DNA from: Maylandia zebra | Lineage: Eukaryota > Chordata > Actinopteri > Cichliformes > Cichlidae | Direction of reading: 5' to 3' | Length of the DNA stretch: 64,000 nucleotides | Assembly: GCF_041146795.1 (NCBI RefSeq) | Contig: NC_135172.1 | Span: forward strand, 39,255,623 to 39,319,622 | In this document: positions 1-26,500 of the stretch, in pieces | How the letters are laid out: every line of letters begins with the position of its first letter | How positions within the stretch are numbered: the first letter of the stretch is position 1 | The notes under the pieces: model-generated | The model's database searches: none | The model's input: only the letters and a program-made list of their open reading frames with translations | What the model was told of the DNA's origin: nothing | Translations under genes and position numbers: made by a program

Positions 1-649
1 GATTTACAACCTGAAGAGGTGATAAAGTGATAGATCTTTCAGCCCAATTCTACTTTTTCTACATAATCCATCATACAAAATGTAATCAAATGGAAAAGTC
101 TCTTTTTTTAACTTGTTTTATCAGTTTTAATCTTTTAACTTTATGCATCAAGCAAAACATTTAATTATATGCAACATTCTCTGACTTGAATAAATTAGTT
201 TAACATTTAAACCTATTTTCTACACATTCCAGCACATAAAATAAAATATTTTTTGTGTTTTCACTCACTCTTTCAAACAGATGCAAGTAAAACACAGCAG
301 AAAATAAATAAAGTCAAAGACTCAGCGGTCCTTTTGCTCTATTTTCACCTGTAAAGCAGGAGCAGGGTAGGCGGAGGGTTACCCTGGTGCAGGTGTGCTG
401 CGGTCAGTTGAAGAATCCGCGCGAGTGTCTCTGTGAGTTTCCCATTACGTCGTAGCTACTCGGTGCTTGCTCGGAAGTTTAGGGGTTTTTTTCGCTGTAA
501 AAAGAAGTTTTCTTCCCACGCACGATGGACGCTAATGTTTTTGTCACTTTTTATGGAATCAAACTCAAAGTAAGGTCAGTACTTCCACACTTTAAACGCT
601 GCACGCTCATACTCTCTCCCGCACTCGATATATTATCCATTGTTGATCT
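1..649. other. AT-rich intergenic DNA with a short GC-richer patch
   Basis: No supported gene. Positions about 340-520 are richer in G, C and CpG than the flanks. A short open frame starts with an ATG at 525 and meets a GTAAGG donor-like signal at about 570, so a first exon is conceivable, but no downstream exon or homology is visible. The patch may equally be the inner part of the transposon whose end lies at 878. Confidence 0.3.
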
Positions 650-878
650 GCACACAGCTGCTGTCACCAACGTCGCACTTGCTTACGTCACTGTCATGAG
701 ACATTCTCGCAAAAAAAATCACGGTTTTAGTAACGCAGTAACGCAGCGTTCCTACGGGAAAGTAACGGTAATCTAATTACTGATTTTGCAATAGTAATCC
801 CTTACTTTACTCGTTACTTGAAAAAAGTAATCAGATTACAGTAACGCGTTACAAGTAACGCGTTACTGCCCATCTCTG
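650..878. mobile_element. Terminal part of a hAT-like non-autonomous DNA transposon
   Basis: The stretch contains repeated GTAACG/CGTTAC words and ends in ACTGCCCATCTCTG. Read from the other strand this gives a terminus starting CAGAGATGGGCAGTAACG, a common fish repeat end of hAT type. The opposite terminus was not found in the window, so the copy is partial or its other end has decayed. Superfamily assignment comes from the terminus style and from memory of fish repeats, so it is tentative. Confidence 0.5.
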
Positions 879-1861
879 GTTAGAACTAACAGAACTTATT
901 CTTTTGCACATTATTTCTTTCTTTTACTAAAAAACTATTAGTTTTGTCGTAGTTTTTCTATCAAGTAGAAAAACTAAGTTTTCTTCCACTTTTTTTTTTA
1001 TCTTGAGAATTAAATATGTAGCTAAACTTCTTTACACAAACAGAAGAGGCAGTGGTTTTTCCCACTTGCCTGCTTTAGGCCTTTCCCTGAGTCCAGACCT
1101 TAAATTAAATCTACTTCACTGAGTTTACAGTTCTGTCTCATATCCCCACAACAAACCTTTGAGCCTCAGAAAATTAACTTCCAGCATTCTTGTGAGGATA
1201 GTATGCACCAATTTTTACCACCACAAGGTGGTGGAAATGTCTTTAAGGAAAATGCTAGTGTACATAATACTAATAATAATATTACTTCTTTTAACAGCAA
1301 AATAAAAACATTAGGTAAACAAATGAAATCGTAACATAAAATGAATCAAAGTAATTTGATTGTACTCTTTCTATTCCTTTAAAAAAATATTTAAATGTAT
1401 CAGGCCCTAGATTTCATTAGGCAATAAACAGACAACATGACTTTTAAACTATAAAAACAGTGCCTCTGAATTTGTTTTGAGAACACAGGCTCCTAATAGA
1501 CATGGGACCAAGACTATTCAGCTGCTGTCTAGATCACAGTGCTGTTTGGTGTGTGTGGTAGGGATGGTTACATTTACCATAAAAGATTCATCAGTTGTAT
1601 GAATTCATATTTCATGAGCAAACAAAACTGACTGTTGAAGAAAAAAGCCCCTGTTAAAAAAGTATTATTCTGACATCTCTGCTTCTTTTTTGCGCTTCAT
1701 GAAGGCAACAAATGTGTGTATTTTAAATATTGGGCAGAACATCTTCTTTGAGTCTGTATCTATCAGCTGTCAATTGTTTTATTTGTATGGCTCTTTATTA
1801 TATACAAACATTTACAAAAAAATCTTATTTTGTCATAAAGGATTCTCTTTAGTAGCTAACT
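879..1861. other. AT-rich intergenic DNA
   Basis: No gene, RNA or clear repeat could be supported. The long open frame that reaches into this stretch from the right (from 1690) is a chance upstream extension of the LINE frame: its first 57 or so codons have no reverse-transcriptase character and differ in base composition. Confidence 0.5.
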
Positions 1862-3711
1862 GGAATATGTTCACCCACACAGACCTGGACCAGTACGCCT
1901 CATCTGTACTGGATTACATCTCCAAAACCACAGACAGTGTCACCACCCAGAAACGGATCACCATGTACCCCAACCAGAAGCCTTGGATGAACCGGGATGT
2001 TCATCTCCTCCTGAAGGCCCGCAACACCGCCTTAAGGTCAGGAGATGCACACGCCTACAGTACAGCCAGGGCTAATCTAAAGAAGGGCATCAAAAAAGCC
2101 AAACACCATTACAAAAAGAAGGTAGAAGAACACTTCTCCAACTCCAACCCCCGACGCATGTGGCAAGGACTCCAGACCATCACAGACTACAGGACCACCA
2201 AACCCTCCCCCGCATCCTCTGATGTCTCCTTCCTCAACGAGCTCAACAACTTTTATGCTCGTTTTGAGCGAGGGAACCCCACAACCACAACCAAAGCAGA
2301 CGTGACGCCAGACCACCAACCTCTGACTCTCTCCCCCACCGATGTAGGAGCGGTGCTGAGCAGGATCAATGTCCACAAGGCTGCAGGTCCTGATGGCATC
2401 CCCGGGCGTGTTCTCAGAGCGTGTTCTGGGGAGCTTGCAGGAGTGCTGACAGACATATTCAACCTGTCCTTGGCCCACGCTGTGGTACCGGCCTGCTTCA
2501 AATCCACCTCCATCGTCCCGATACCCAAAAACTCCAACCCATCTTGCCTCAATGACTACTGCCCAGTAGCACTCACTCCCATCATCACTAAGTGCTTAGA
2601 GCAGCTGGTCCTAGCACACTTCAAATCCTGTCTCCCCCCCACCCTGGACCCCCACCAATTCGCATACCGCCAGAACAGGAGCACAGAGGATGCAGTCTCC
2701 ATCGCATTGCACTCTGTCCTCGCACACCTGGACAACAACAACACCTACGCCAGAGTGCTGTTTATAGACTTCAGTTCAGCGTTCAATACAGTCCACCCCT
2801 CGCAACTCATCAGGAAACTGACAGACCTGGGCATCAGTTCCCTCATCTGCAAATGGTTACTGGACTTCCTGACCAACCGCCCCCAACATGTCCGGCTGGA
2901 TAACCGCTGCTCATCTACCATCACAATGAACACCGGTGTACCACAAGGCTGTGTGATGAGCCCTTTCCTCTACTCCCTCTTCACCCACGACTGCAGACCT
3001 ACTGATGGTTCCAACACCATCATTAAGTTTGCAGATGACACCACGGTGATTGGCCTTATCAGTGACAACGATGAGGCCGCCTACAGGGAGGAGGTGGATC
3101 GTCTGGCTGAGTGGTGCGACACAAACAACCTGCTGCTTAACACCGAGAAGACCAAGGAGCTCATCGTGGACTACAGGAGGAATGCTGACCCACATCCACC
3201 CATCCACATTAAGGGGACGGCTGTGGAGCGTGTGAGCAGCTTCAAGTTCCTGGGAGTCCACATCTCCGAGGATCTCACCTGGACGACCAACTGCTCCAAG
3301 GTTGTCAAGAAGGCTCACCAGCGCCTCTTCTTCTTGAGGACTCTGAGGAAGAACCACCTGTCCTCAGACATCCTGGTGAACTTCTATCGTTGCACCATCG
3401 AGAGCATCCTGACCAACTGTATAACAGTCTGGTACAGGAACTGCTCTGCCTCGGACCGGAAGGCGTTACAGAGGGTCGTGAAAACTGCCCAGCGCATCGC
3501 CGGAGCACCACTTCCTGCCATAAAAGACATCTACAGGAAGCGGTGTCTGAAAAGGGCTGGGAAAATCATCAGAGACCCCAGTCACCCATCACATGGACTC
3601 TTCACCCTCCTGCCCTCTGGGAGGCGCCACAGGAGCCTCCGGACTAAGACCACCAGGTACCGGAACAGCTTCTTCCCCACAGCTGTCAGACTCCTGAACT
3701 CTGCCTCCTGA
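1862..3711 (+). pseudogene. LINE ORF2 fragment: reverse transcriptase and C-terminal region
   Basis: About 616 residues stay open without a stop, so this copy is fairly young. It covers the linker before the RT domain, the RT palm and fingers, and the C-terminal region. Recognisable RT motifs are [16 protein letters not shown] (near 2382), LFIDFSSAFNTVHPSQL (about 2760), GVPQGCVMSPFLYSLFT (about 2935) and the catalytic FADDTT (about 3028). The C-terminal part carries the CR1/L2-type signature FKFLGVHISEDLTWTTN and ends FFPTAVRLLNS. The N-terminal apurinic/apyrimidinic endonuclease is absent, so the copy cannot be autonomous. The frame is open upstream to 1690, but those codons are not LINE-like. 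The long antisense and shifted frames here are shadows of this gene. Confidence 0.9.
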
Positions 3712-4320
3712 CATCTGACCCACGTTAACACATGGACTGAACATACACACACCCACAATGGACAACTGTACCCTCAAACACACAATAATAACATGGACTG
3801 AACCACCACTCACAACCACTAGCACTTTATATAGCCTCTGTAGAAACTATCTACATCCTCACTTATCTTAACTGCACTACTGTATAGCTCTGTGTAAATA
3901 ATCATTCTGTACATTCGATCATTTTTAATCCTACAACTGTTTACAACTTGCATAGTTCCCATTTCTGTATAACTGTATATCTCAGATTTCTGTAAAGTTA
4001 TTTATTTCATATTCTGTATAGTTTTTCATATTTATATCCTGTTCATAGCCTGTACATAGCTTGTACTCACTACAGCCTGTACATACTTATAATTATAGAA
4101 TATTCACAACATACTTCATACCGTGTACATTATAACATACCATAATAGACCCATTTCTGTAATATACTCACATATCTATATTATTGCTAATATATATTGT
4201 AATATATCTATATCACTAAAGCACTTCTGGATGGATGCAAACTGCATTTCGTTGCCCTGTACCTGTGCATGTGCAATGACAATAAAGTTGAATTCTAATT
4301 CTAATTCTAATTCTAATTTA
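1862..4320 (+). mobile_element. 5'-truncated LINE, L2/CR1-type
   Basis: A non-LTR retrotransposon copy that begins abruptly within the ORF2 linker upstream of the reverse transcriptase domain and runs through a roughly 600-bp A/T-rich 3' UTR. The tail reads CAATGACAATAAAGTTG followed by four to five copies of AATTCT-like pentamer units (to 4320). A short microsatellite tail in place of poly(A) is typical of L2/CR1-group LINEs. The 5' endonuclease and any ORF1 are missing, as expected after incomplete target-primed reverse transcription. Clade assignment (L2, Rex1 or another CR1-group member) is from the protein style and tail only. Confidence 0.88.
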
Positions 4321-4700
4321 GACAAAAGTTAAAAAACACACACACACACAGTTGTTGCATCTTGTGTTTTTCCTGAGTCAACCTTTTCTCTTTACTCTTG
4401 TAAATCTAGAAGCTCTTATTGACTTTTCCAATCAATACCAGATCTTACAACATCAAATAAAGCATTTGAAGAAGCTGAGGTCAGACTTATGCTAGGCTCA
4501 GTCTACAAACTACAGATGTTTATATAATTTCTTGCTCCACACAGATGGTGAATTGACCAAGAAACACAACAAAGTACACAGATATCCATCCATCTCTTCG
4601 ACTTAGCCTTTCCTGGGTCGAGCGGGGGGGCCCTATCCCAGCTGTCTAAAGGCAAGAGGCAGGGTACACCCTGGACAGGTCGCAGGGCTAGCACATAGAC

Positions 4701-5522
4701 CAGTGGTTCTCAAAGTGTGTGGCAGGTGGGGCACAAGTTACCTGGCAGAAAAGTTATGTGGAACTAATGATTAACATCGGGATCACTTTCATGGCGGTAC
4801 AAAGAAATTCGCAGCAGTTACATAAATAATATGCGCATCCGCTGAAAAGCTGCAGCCGTTTGTGTAAGTTGATAGTCGCAATAAAGAAGTGTACTGAAAA
4901 CTGCGAATATGTGGTCAGGTCAAACCCAGAATTGGGGCAAAAAAAGACCTGACCGCGTTTGCACTTTTCAGTACACTTCTTTATTGTGGCTGTCAACTTA
5001 CACATGCAGCTGCAGCTTTTCAGCTACAGCCTACACACATCAACAACAACAGGACCTAGTTCAAGCCGGCGAGACGTGATTGGGGATGCCGCTCAGGTGC
5101 GTCCGCCTCCCCCACAGACCATGCCCCACCACAGCTCTGCAGTCAAAAACAGGCTCACTGCAGCCACTAAGTGAATAGTACTAAACTCACACTAAATTAT
5201 ATATACCCTTCATTTCTGTTCACAAGTTTCTGGATTTGTTTGTTTTTTTAATAAAAAGTGTTTTAAGACTAAGACTGAACTGTATTTTTCCATGTTTGGC
5301 AATGTTCAAATTCTGTTTAACTGGTTGCTTTTTTGAAGAAGTGTTGCAGAGTAATGAAGTAGTGTAGTGACAAAAGTTACAAATAGTTGTTTGAAATGAA
5401 AGTTGTTTGTTTAAAGCAAAAATAACTGAAGGATTCATTGTGCAGCTAGGCTTTTCTTTCTTTCTTGTGTTTAGAGGGGGCGTGTCATGTGGGGAATGAT
5501 GTAAAATGTTTGAGAACCACTG
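4701..5522. mobile_element. 822-bp non-autonomous hAT element
   Basis: Both ends are directly visible. The 14-bp terminal inverted repeat CAGTGGTTCTCAAA is perfect (TTTGAGAACCACTG at 5509-5522). The 8-bp target duplication ACATAGAC flanks it at 4693-4700 and 5523-5530, also perfect. An 8-bp duplication with a CAG-starting terminus is the hAT signature. No transposase is encoded. The interior carries a large imperfect palindrome (4841-5024). Perfect ends suggest a relatively recent insertion. Confidence 0.92.
4841..5024. repeat. Large internal palindrome of the 822-bp hAT
   Basis: Two arms of about 80 bp (4841-4921 and 4946-5024) are inverted copies with scattered mismatches around a spacer of about 25 nt. 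The best block is TAAAGAAGTGTACTGAAAA at 4882-4900 against TTTTCAGTACACTTCTTTA at 4966-4984. On either strand an RNA of this stretch would fold into one long hairpin. Confidence 0.85.
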
Positions 5523-5690
5523 ACATAGACAGCCATTCTGACTCACATTCACGCCATGGGCAATTTAAAGTTTCCAATTAACCTATCTCCACTATCTGCA
5601 TGCCTTTGGACTATGGAAGGAAGCTAGAGTAGAACCCACGCAAACACATGCAAACTCCACACAGAAAGACCCCTGCTGATGGTGGAATTG

Positions 5691-6078
5691 AACTAAGTAC
5701 CTTCTTGGTGGGAGGCAACAGTGAAAATCAAAACATTACTCCATTACTACCTGGGTGACGTCATTAGGAAGTATGTGCCAAGAACTAACTTCAGGAAACA
5801 AGAATATAAACAGACGATGGCATCTAAAGCCAGTTTTATTTTCAATCAGCTGAGTAATCACAAAGATATTGTTGGTCAAGTTCTTCAGTTATACTCCAAG
5901 GCAGTATATTTTTAATGAGTATAAAATATGCAGCAGTAACTGATTACAAATGAGACTTGTTTAACTGAATGTGATAGACCTTATCTATCCATCACAGGCT
6001 CATTAATATAAATATTCACTTAAACCTTCAGATAGCACAAATAATATTAAATAATTTGATACTTCTTCTCCCAAGGAA
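5691..6078. other. Probable 3' UTR of the minus-strand zinc finger gene
   Basis: No gene of its own. TTTATT at 5835-5840 reads AATAAA on the minus strand, about 240 bp beyond the stop codon at 6079, and is a plausible poly(A) signal. The small plus-strand open frame here has no recognisable character. Confidence 0.4.
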
Positions 6079-9000
6079 TTATAGATCTGTCATGTGCTTG
6101 CGTTGATGGGATTTCAGATGATCCAGGCGTTTGAAGCTGAGACCGCAAACAGTGCAGCAGTATGGTCTTTCCCCTGTGTGGGTACGCTGGTGAACCTTCA
6201 ATATGTCTGCTCTTGTGAAGCTCTTGTCACACATGGTGCACCGATGAGGTTTTTCCTGTGTGTGAATTCTCTGGTGCAACTTAAGATTCCATAGACGGCT
6301 GAACTTATTCCCACATACTGTGCAGCAATATGGCTTGTCCCCTACTTGACCACATTTGTGTGCCTTTAGGTCAGAAAATGAAGGAAAACCTTTACCACAA
6401 TGGCTGCAGAGGTGAACCCCTTGCCCTAAATGAGTCCTTTGGTGGACTTTAAGGTTACAAGCTTGAGTAAAGGTCTTTCCACACTGGTTGCAGGAGTATG
6501 GGGGCACTTGTCCAGTGCCTTTGTGTGTGTGTTTGTGAGCCTTGAGGGAAGCAGAATCCGGAAAGGACATGGAGCACTGGTTACAAGTGTATCTCCTTGC
6601 TCCTCTCACTGTTGCCTGAGGTTGCATCTGTTGTCCCACGTTTAAGGTATCGCTGTACGTATCTGAAGGCTCATACATATCCTCAGTGCTGTCTAGAGAA
6701 GGGCCAATACGAATACCCTGGCCGCGGAAGCTGAATCTACTACCTGAATCACTGGACACTTGTTCAGGGTACAAGACATTTGTGTCCTGCAGATACCCCT
6801 CCTCATTAATTAGTAAACAGCTGAACTCTCCACTTACATCAATGTTAGTCCTAGAGGGGGAACCTGAGGGTGAACCTTCCTGATCCTTTCTATTCCGCTG
6901 AGTGCCTGTTTGGTAAGTTTGATGATCAGCTCCTTCTGGTGTTTCCACATCCTCATCATAATGGCCCACATAACTCAGATCTTTGCCCAGGTGCGATGGT
7001 GAATGTATCCCATCAAAATTACCCATGTCTATCATTCCAGTGTCTCCATATCCAGACTTGTCAATGCCATCTAAGTCTTCCATGCCGTACCTGTTTGGGA
7101 ACAGAGGTTCAGTCGGTTCACCCGAGTGTCCATCATTGTTTGATTCTGCTCTCTGCTCAAATCCAGTTTCCCAATTTACTTGGCACTTTGGGATCTTTTG
7201 GTCATTAAAACATTTACTGGGTCCTGGAAGAGCTGACACATCTGCTTCTGAAACACGAGTAGTGAGAAAAAGTTAAAATAGCCTCACTGCATTCAATATA
7301 CACCATACATTGTGTTGTCTCTATTTGTACAGCACTTGAAAAATTAACGAGAAATTAATTTGTTAAATTTTCTGCATGTACTTGCACAGAGACTTACCAT
7401 CTAAGCTGATGTGCCACCCTTGCGACTCATCATTTTCTGGTTGGATCTGAAGAGCTTCTTCCTTGAACAGTCCAGTGCCTTGAATACCTGATGACTGGGG
7501 AAAAAAAGTGGAAAGGCAACATTAATCCATCAGGTTTTACCTTAGTTGCCTTAAGTAGAACCCTAACTTTGGCAAGCAGATCTAACGTAATGCTTAAGGG
7601 TTTTTCAAACAAAAAATAATTAAAATACTTAAAAATATTACATGGATGCTGTGTAATGTGCACAGTCAGTTCCCATACCCCCACAATTTTTAACAATATA
7701 AATGATTCAATTTTCATGGTGCATGGCTCACCAAGAGAACATTAGTGAACATGTCTCCCCCTCACCCCCCCCATAAAAATAAATAAATAAATAAAAATCA
7801 CATTTCGTCAGTTTACCCATACCACAAATGTTTCCTTGGTTTATCACACTCCCTGCAGTGGCTCTATACCCCATAATATGAGACTAAGTGGCTTAAACAC
7901 ACATTTTATACACTTTTGTTTTGTAAATTTATAAAGCTGTATAATGTAATAAAACTATCATACCTGCGTTGCTTTTGTGGCACTTTGGCGCTCTATTTTT
8001 TCCTCTCCTTCCTTCTCATGGCTCAGTGTACATCCATCAGCTCCCTGGGAACTATTTATTTCTTCATGAAGCACAATCTCCTGTTTCAGGCTTTTCTCTG
8101 AAAATAATAGAATTTCAAAGATTTAGAAAACAAAATAAGGCAAAGGTCAGTTGACTTATATAATGTCAAGAAGATTGCCTCTGAGCTCTAGCAATCTTCT
8201 TTAAGCAGCAAAAAAGGAAACAATTTTTGGTGATTAGTAAAAATCATAATTAACAGTGGGTGATCAGAATCTCTTTATTTTCCCCAGTATGTTTAACTTA
8301 GGGTTACAAATCCAAAAGCCAAAAGGAGAAATATGTGAATATGTGGCTATGAACATAGTCAAAAGAAACATGATTATGTTTCTCTTAAAACCCACAAGAA
8401 ATAGAATTATAGATTTCTTCTTTGGGGGAAGAGATGTAGCAGTATATTACAAAGTTGTACAGACAAAGTTCAAAGTATTTTAAATTAACTTTTTTCCGCA
8501 TTCTGGTGCTTGATTTGAACTTAAGCACGTTGTCTTGACCATGTCTGCATGCCTAAATGCATGGAGTTGCTGCTATGTGATTGGCTCTATATTATTTGTG
8601 TTAATGAACAGCTGAACTGGAGTAACTAATGAAGCAGCCAGAAAGTGTTTATTCATTTGTGATCAAATTCTCCAACCTGGCTTCATAAGTACTAGTTACA
8701 CAAGTAAGATATGCAGAAGTCAGGCACCACAGTGTGAGTAATGCAGATTAAAGAATATGTAATGCAAGTTTATGCACTGGAAGTACCTTTATTTCCAGGC
8801 AAAATTTTAAAACAACCACAAAGTGTTTAAAATGTATTCTGTGTATGCTGCATTTATACAGCTGTGGCCTGAGGTAGTGTAGTCCAACCCCAAATACTTA
8901 AATAATCACATTTCTTAAAATATTTGCAATATTTATACACCTAGTTTTGTTTGTAATGGAATTGTTAATGTAATGTTAATTCTAATGAAAGGTTAACTCT

Positions 9001-9327
9001 TCATTAGCCTTAAGAAAATAAATACAGGTAAAACATGGACGACTAACCCTAGAAAGACCCACCTGAGGTTCTGGGTTGGTTCTCACTGGATATCCCGACT
9101 TTTCCACAGTCAATGCATCTCCCTCTCCAGTCTCCCTCTCGTTCTTTGCGACGAGTCTCCGACCACTTCAGTCGTCTCTTTAAGGACTCAACCTGCTCCC
9201 GGCACCGCGTTACCTCTTCCAAAAAACTGTCCTCCACCAACCGGGTGATCTCATACATAGCAGCCTTGAACACCGTCTCCATGACGCCAGAAAGCTGTGA
9301 CTGAAACGTTAGTATAGTCTCCGCCAT
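6079..9327 (-). CDS. C2H2 zinc finger protein, 4 coding exons, 554 aa
   Basis: A probable nuclear DNA-binding transcription regulator. Exons on the minus strand are 9327-9063, 8097-7964, 7494-7398 and 7247-6079; all boundaries are GT-AG and phases agree (1, 0, 1), giving 1665 nt. Start: ATG at 9327 opens MAETILTFQSQLSG; an upstream in-frame ATG exists but this context matches the usual leader of fish zinc finger genes. Exon 1 encodes an amphipathic, coiled-coil-like leader with LEU/ARG-rich ESLKRRLKWSETRRKERE. Exons 2-3 are acidic and carry psi-KxE motifs (LKQE, FKEE). The last exon has an acidic Ser/Gly-rich linker, then fingers at about residues 384-550: five regular C2H2 fingers and a degenerate third one (LCSHCGKGF...HKCG) whose last histidine is misplaced. 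Orthology is not recognised; function as a regulator is inferred from the fold. Confidence 0.88.
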
Positions 9328-10975
9328 TATAACTGCGCTGTGGCTTAAAGTCTTTTTAATAAACGGAAAAGGAGGAGAAAAAATGACTGGCAATTCAAAG
9401 CCTGTTGTTGTTGACTGGCTACAGCTAAAGTCGGTGTCTCTAAGGTAGATGTGTCCGTTTCTTACACGTGCTTTTTGTGTAGTTAATGATTTATGGATTG
9501 TATCGGTTGTCCGAGTTTACAGCTTGGTTGCTTTCATGAACCCTGCTGTTTAAACAAAGTGTCATGCTAACGTTAGCTGCAACTAGCTCGCTCCATTAGT
9601 TCTGATTTATGTTTAACGGATTCTGGACACTATTTAATTTGGAAAAAAACATAAGCTCGCTTGAGATTTTTGACATAAATGATCGCATTCTTTACATATC
9701 GTGTATTTAGAACTCAGGCTTAGTAGAAAAAGTAATTCCGTAGCTTAGCTTTACTCTTGCGTTATGACATTTCTCCCGATTCCGTAAACAACGACACTTC
9801 CGGTATTTAAATACGGGTCGTCGATTGGAACAATTTTCATGCTACGGAAGAAAGAAAAGAGAACTGGTTCCAGTGGGAAACGTGCTTAAAGAGCACTAAA
9901 TGACAAGGGTGGAGAAGTATTGTCATATTAGGATACTGTTCCATAAATAAACAGTTTCACATCCAAATTAAACCTTTTTGTTGCTTCAGTTAAATCCCAT
10001 TTTGCATCTTAAAGTTCACCTCTTTCACTTATGAGACAGGAAGTGAAACGTGTTTTCTCCGTGTAACGTGTGTGCTTTTTGTGTCATTTTTTAGACAACA
10101 AGTAGATTAAAAAGATAACTGTTTTAGCATATGAGCACGTGTTATGTGGGGCACAACCAGCCCATGAAAGGGTTCAGTTTGGCTTGATGAAAGGCAAAAT
10201 TTGAAAATTGCAGTGCAGTCATTAATAAATAATTTTATTAATGTCAAAACGAGCGATAGTAACTACAGAGATGGTTCCTTAAACTAGTCAAAGAGGACAT
10301 GCAGAGGCTGTGTGTGACAGAAGAGGATGCTACAGATACGATGAGATGGAGTCTAAGTAATGACTTATTTGGAAAATATTCTTTACGATTTTAAAGATCA
10401 GTTCATTCACTTTTGGAGGAAGAGGAGTAAGTAAAAGTCGGTAAATCAATAAATAAAAGTAAATAAAAAAGCACATGGAATAAATTAAAGTTATGCATGA
10501 ACTAAAACAAGTTCGACACCCCGGATATCTTAGTTCCGATTAATCCTCCAATCCAGACGGTGGCGGTAATGCTCTTAAAAGCTGTTTACCAACTGCGGTT
10601 AAAGCAAAATCGACGAACAAGAAAGCATAATCTCAGCTGCAACGAAAAGATTGAGGTCTCTTGGTGTTGTGTGGGATTATACGACGGTAGTAATAATAAT
10701 TCGGCGCCGACAGATTTCCTAGTTTATTTTTTGTTCACTGACTGAACTTCTTCAAAAAGCAAAGTTTGGCTTGAAGTGAAACACCGGATGCTTGCGTAAG
10801 TCAGTCATCCAATGTGCGTCACACAAAGCAGAGATCGCGTCCGTCCGTCCGTCCATGTGAAGAAGCCATGTTGGCGGAGCTTCTGACGGCGTGCCTTTAA
10901 AAAAAACGCCAGAGTAAAGACACTCTTTCAGGTGGCCTCGTATCTGTATCCAGGAAGTACAGTACGACAAACAAG
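9328..10975. promoter_or_regulatory. Shared region between two head-to-head zinc finger genes
   Basis: The two coding starts face away from each other 1.65 kb apart. The stretch holds both 5' UTRs and presumably both promoters. The parts next to the genes (9330-9850 and 10500-10975) contain more CpG than the introns. No TATA box is convincing. Nothing else is supported in the middle. Bidirectional promoter function is inference. Confidence 0.45.
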
Positions 10976-24902
<13,927 letters not shown>

Positions 24903-26500
24903 GAGATGGACATGTAAGAAACCATGTTCACCTTGGAACAATGGTATGCTTTGAAATAGGAAATATACATTCTTGTAATTCAGAAAATGCATGCTGTGGA
25001 GCGGGTTTTTGTTTGTTTGGTTTTTATAATGGAATTTATATGCAAATGGAGAATTTACTTATTTTGCCTTTTTGAGATAATTATTTTGTATCTTTGTAGA
25101 ATGGTTCGAGAGTTTGGGAATTTGTACTCATTTGCTGCTTTGTTGGAAATCCATCCATCTGTCTTAAAGAACGGAAGCAACTTAACTAAAGCCAACAGAC
25201 GAACATGCGTGCCACTTGGTACTGTTGAAAATAAAAACGATGCAATATAGACAGGCTAGACAAGTAAATCTCCCCAAAATCACAAATTGTACTTTAAAGT
25301 GATGCAACATAATGATTAGTGACAGTTGTTCTTTATACTAGCTACACTTTTGTTCCTCCTCACTTGCAAGCAGATGAGGAAACTTTCCAGAGTGTTGAAC
25401 TTTATTTTTTTTTCTTTTTAAAATGTTCTGTATGGCACTGTGTGCTCTCTGCAAAGTAAAGTGTAATATAGATGGAGATTGAGGTTTTTCAGAAATATAC
25501 ATCTTTAAATTTAAGTTGGTTTGTCAGAATATGCAGGTATCCTTTTCTCATACTTTTTGATTCAGTAGGTGATGTCACAAGATGTGTGAGAGCATAACCC
25601 CAGTTTGGCATGGTATTTCTTCCCGAATGTTGTACCTGAGTTAGTTTAGGGAAAATTGTTAAGGTAAATTTGGCTTCAACTCAAGTAAGCCTTTGTGGCA
25701 TACATAATGCTTTTGTTTTGGACATGGACTTTAGTGTCCTAGTGGCATTTTAAAGCTGTCATCTTTTTCTTTTCTCATTTTGTAATGAGTTCGCCATAAT
25801 ACACTTGCATTCGTTTTTAAATATTGTCAACTGAACACATTAAAAACAGATGTTTTGTTAGTTTTTTTAATTGGTAATTTATTGATGTTGTTTTCATATA
25901 TACAGTTACAAAAATTGAAGCACTTGCCTATCATTAAAAAAGAAGTATTTGATAATCTTTCCACAATAACTCTGGAAAGCACATCTTGTGACCAGTGTTG
26001 GAATTTGGATGTTGGATTTTGAAATATGCACTAAGGTTAAAACATGTCTTAATTAAATTGAGACTGAAAATACGATCTAATTTCCATTACCCATCTTTCA
26101 ATTTCTGTCAGTATGCCACGTCATTACTGATGTCTAAATGGCAATGAAGTCTAATTGTATTACTTGCACAGTAATTAACCACCTCATTCAGGGAGGACTA
26201 AAAGTGAATCTTTTTTTATTTTTAAACATATTTTCATTCTGTTCAACATTGTGCTGTATTTAAAAAAGAAAAAAAGATGTCTTTACTTTGGTGTAAATGT
26301 CTAATTTTTCTCAGATATGTTTGAAAAGCTAACTTTCCCAAAAAATATCAAACACAATATTAACACATTCTTTTACAGCCCTAAACCTCATTGTACATAC
26401 TGTGAATTTACATTGATTTGATTTTTGTCAAGTCAAGTTGCATAGTTTGTTTGTACTGGCTGTTAAAATGAAAGAAATGTAAATAAACATTTTGTTTATA
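24903..26500 (+). other. Probable 3' UTR of the large zinc finger gene
   Basis: No coding potential. AATAAA occurs at about 25231-25236 and again at 26482-26487; the latter is followed by a T/G-rich stretch, so the 3' UTR may extend to about 26.5 kb. Confidence 0.5.

Larger units (their letters stand above)
4575..5690. repeat. RTE/Rex3-like dispersed repeat, split by a hAT insertion
   Basis: The left part (about 4575-4692) starts with ATCCATCCATCTCTTC and contains the words CCCTATCCCAGCTGTCT and CACCCTGGACAGGTCGC. The right part (5531-5690) continues with ATTCACGCCATGGGCAATTT and AACCTATCTCCACTATCTGCATGC. This is the well-known fish 3'-end repeat with ATCC/GGAT tail; the 822-bp hAT and its 8-bp target duplication separate the two halves. 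Assignment to RTE/Rex3 is from memory of such tails. Confidence 0.6.

Noticed and set aside
525-776. 83-codon open frame as a gene
   Set aside because: It runs into the hAT terminus, has no recognisable motif and no supporting exon; kept only as a note.
1690-1861. N-terminal 57 codons in front of the LINE frame
   Set aside because: Chance in-frame extension into AT-rich host DNA; no LINE similarity and the composition changes at about 1862.
2077-3511. Several shifted and antisense open frames over the LINE
   Set aside because: Shadows of the reverse transcriptase frame; none carries a motif of its own.
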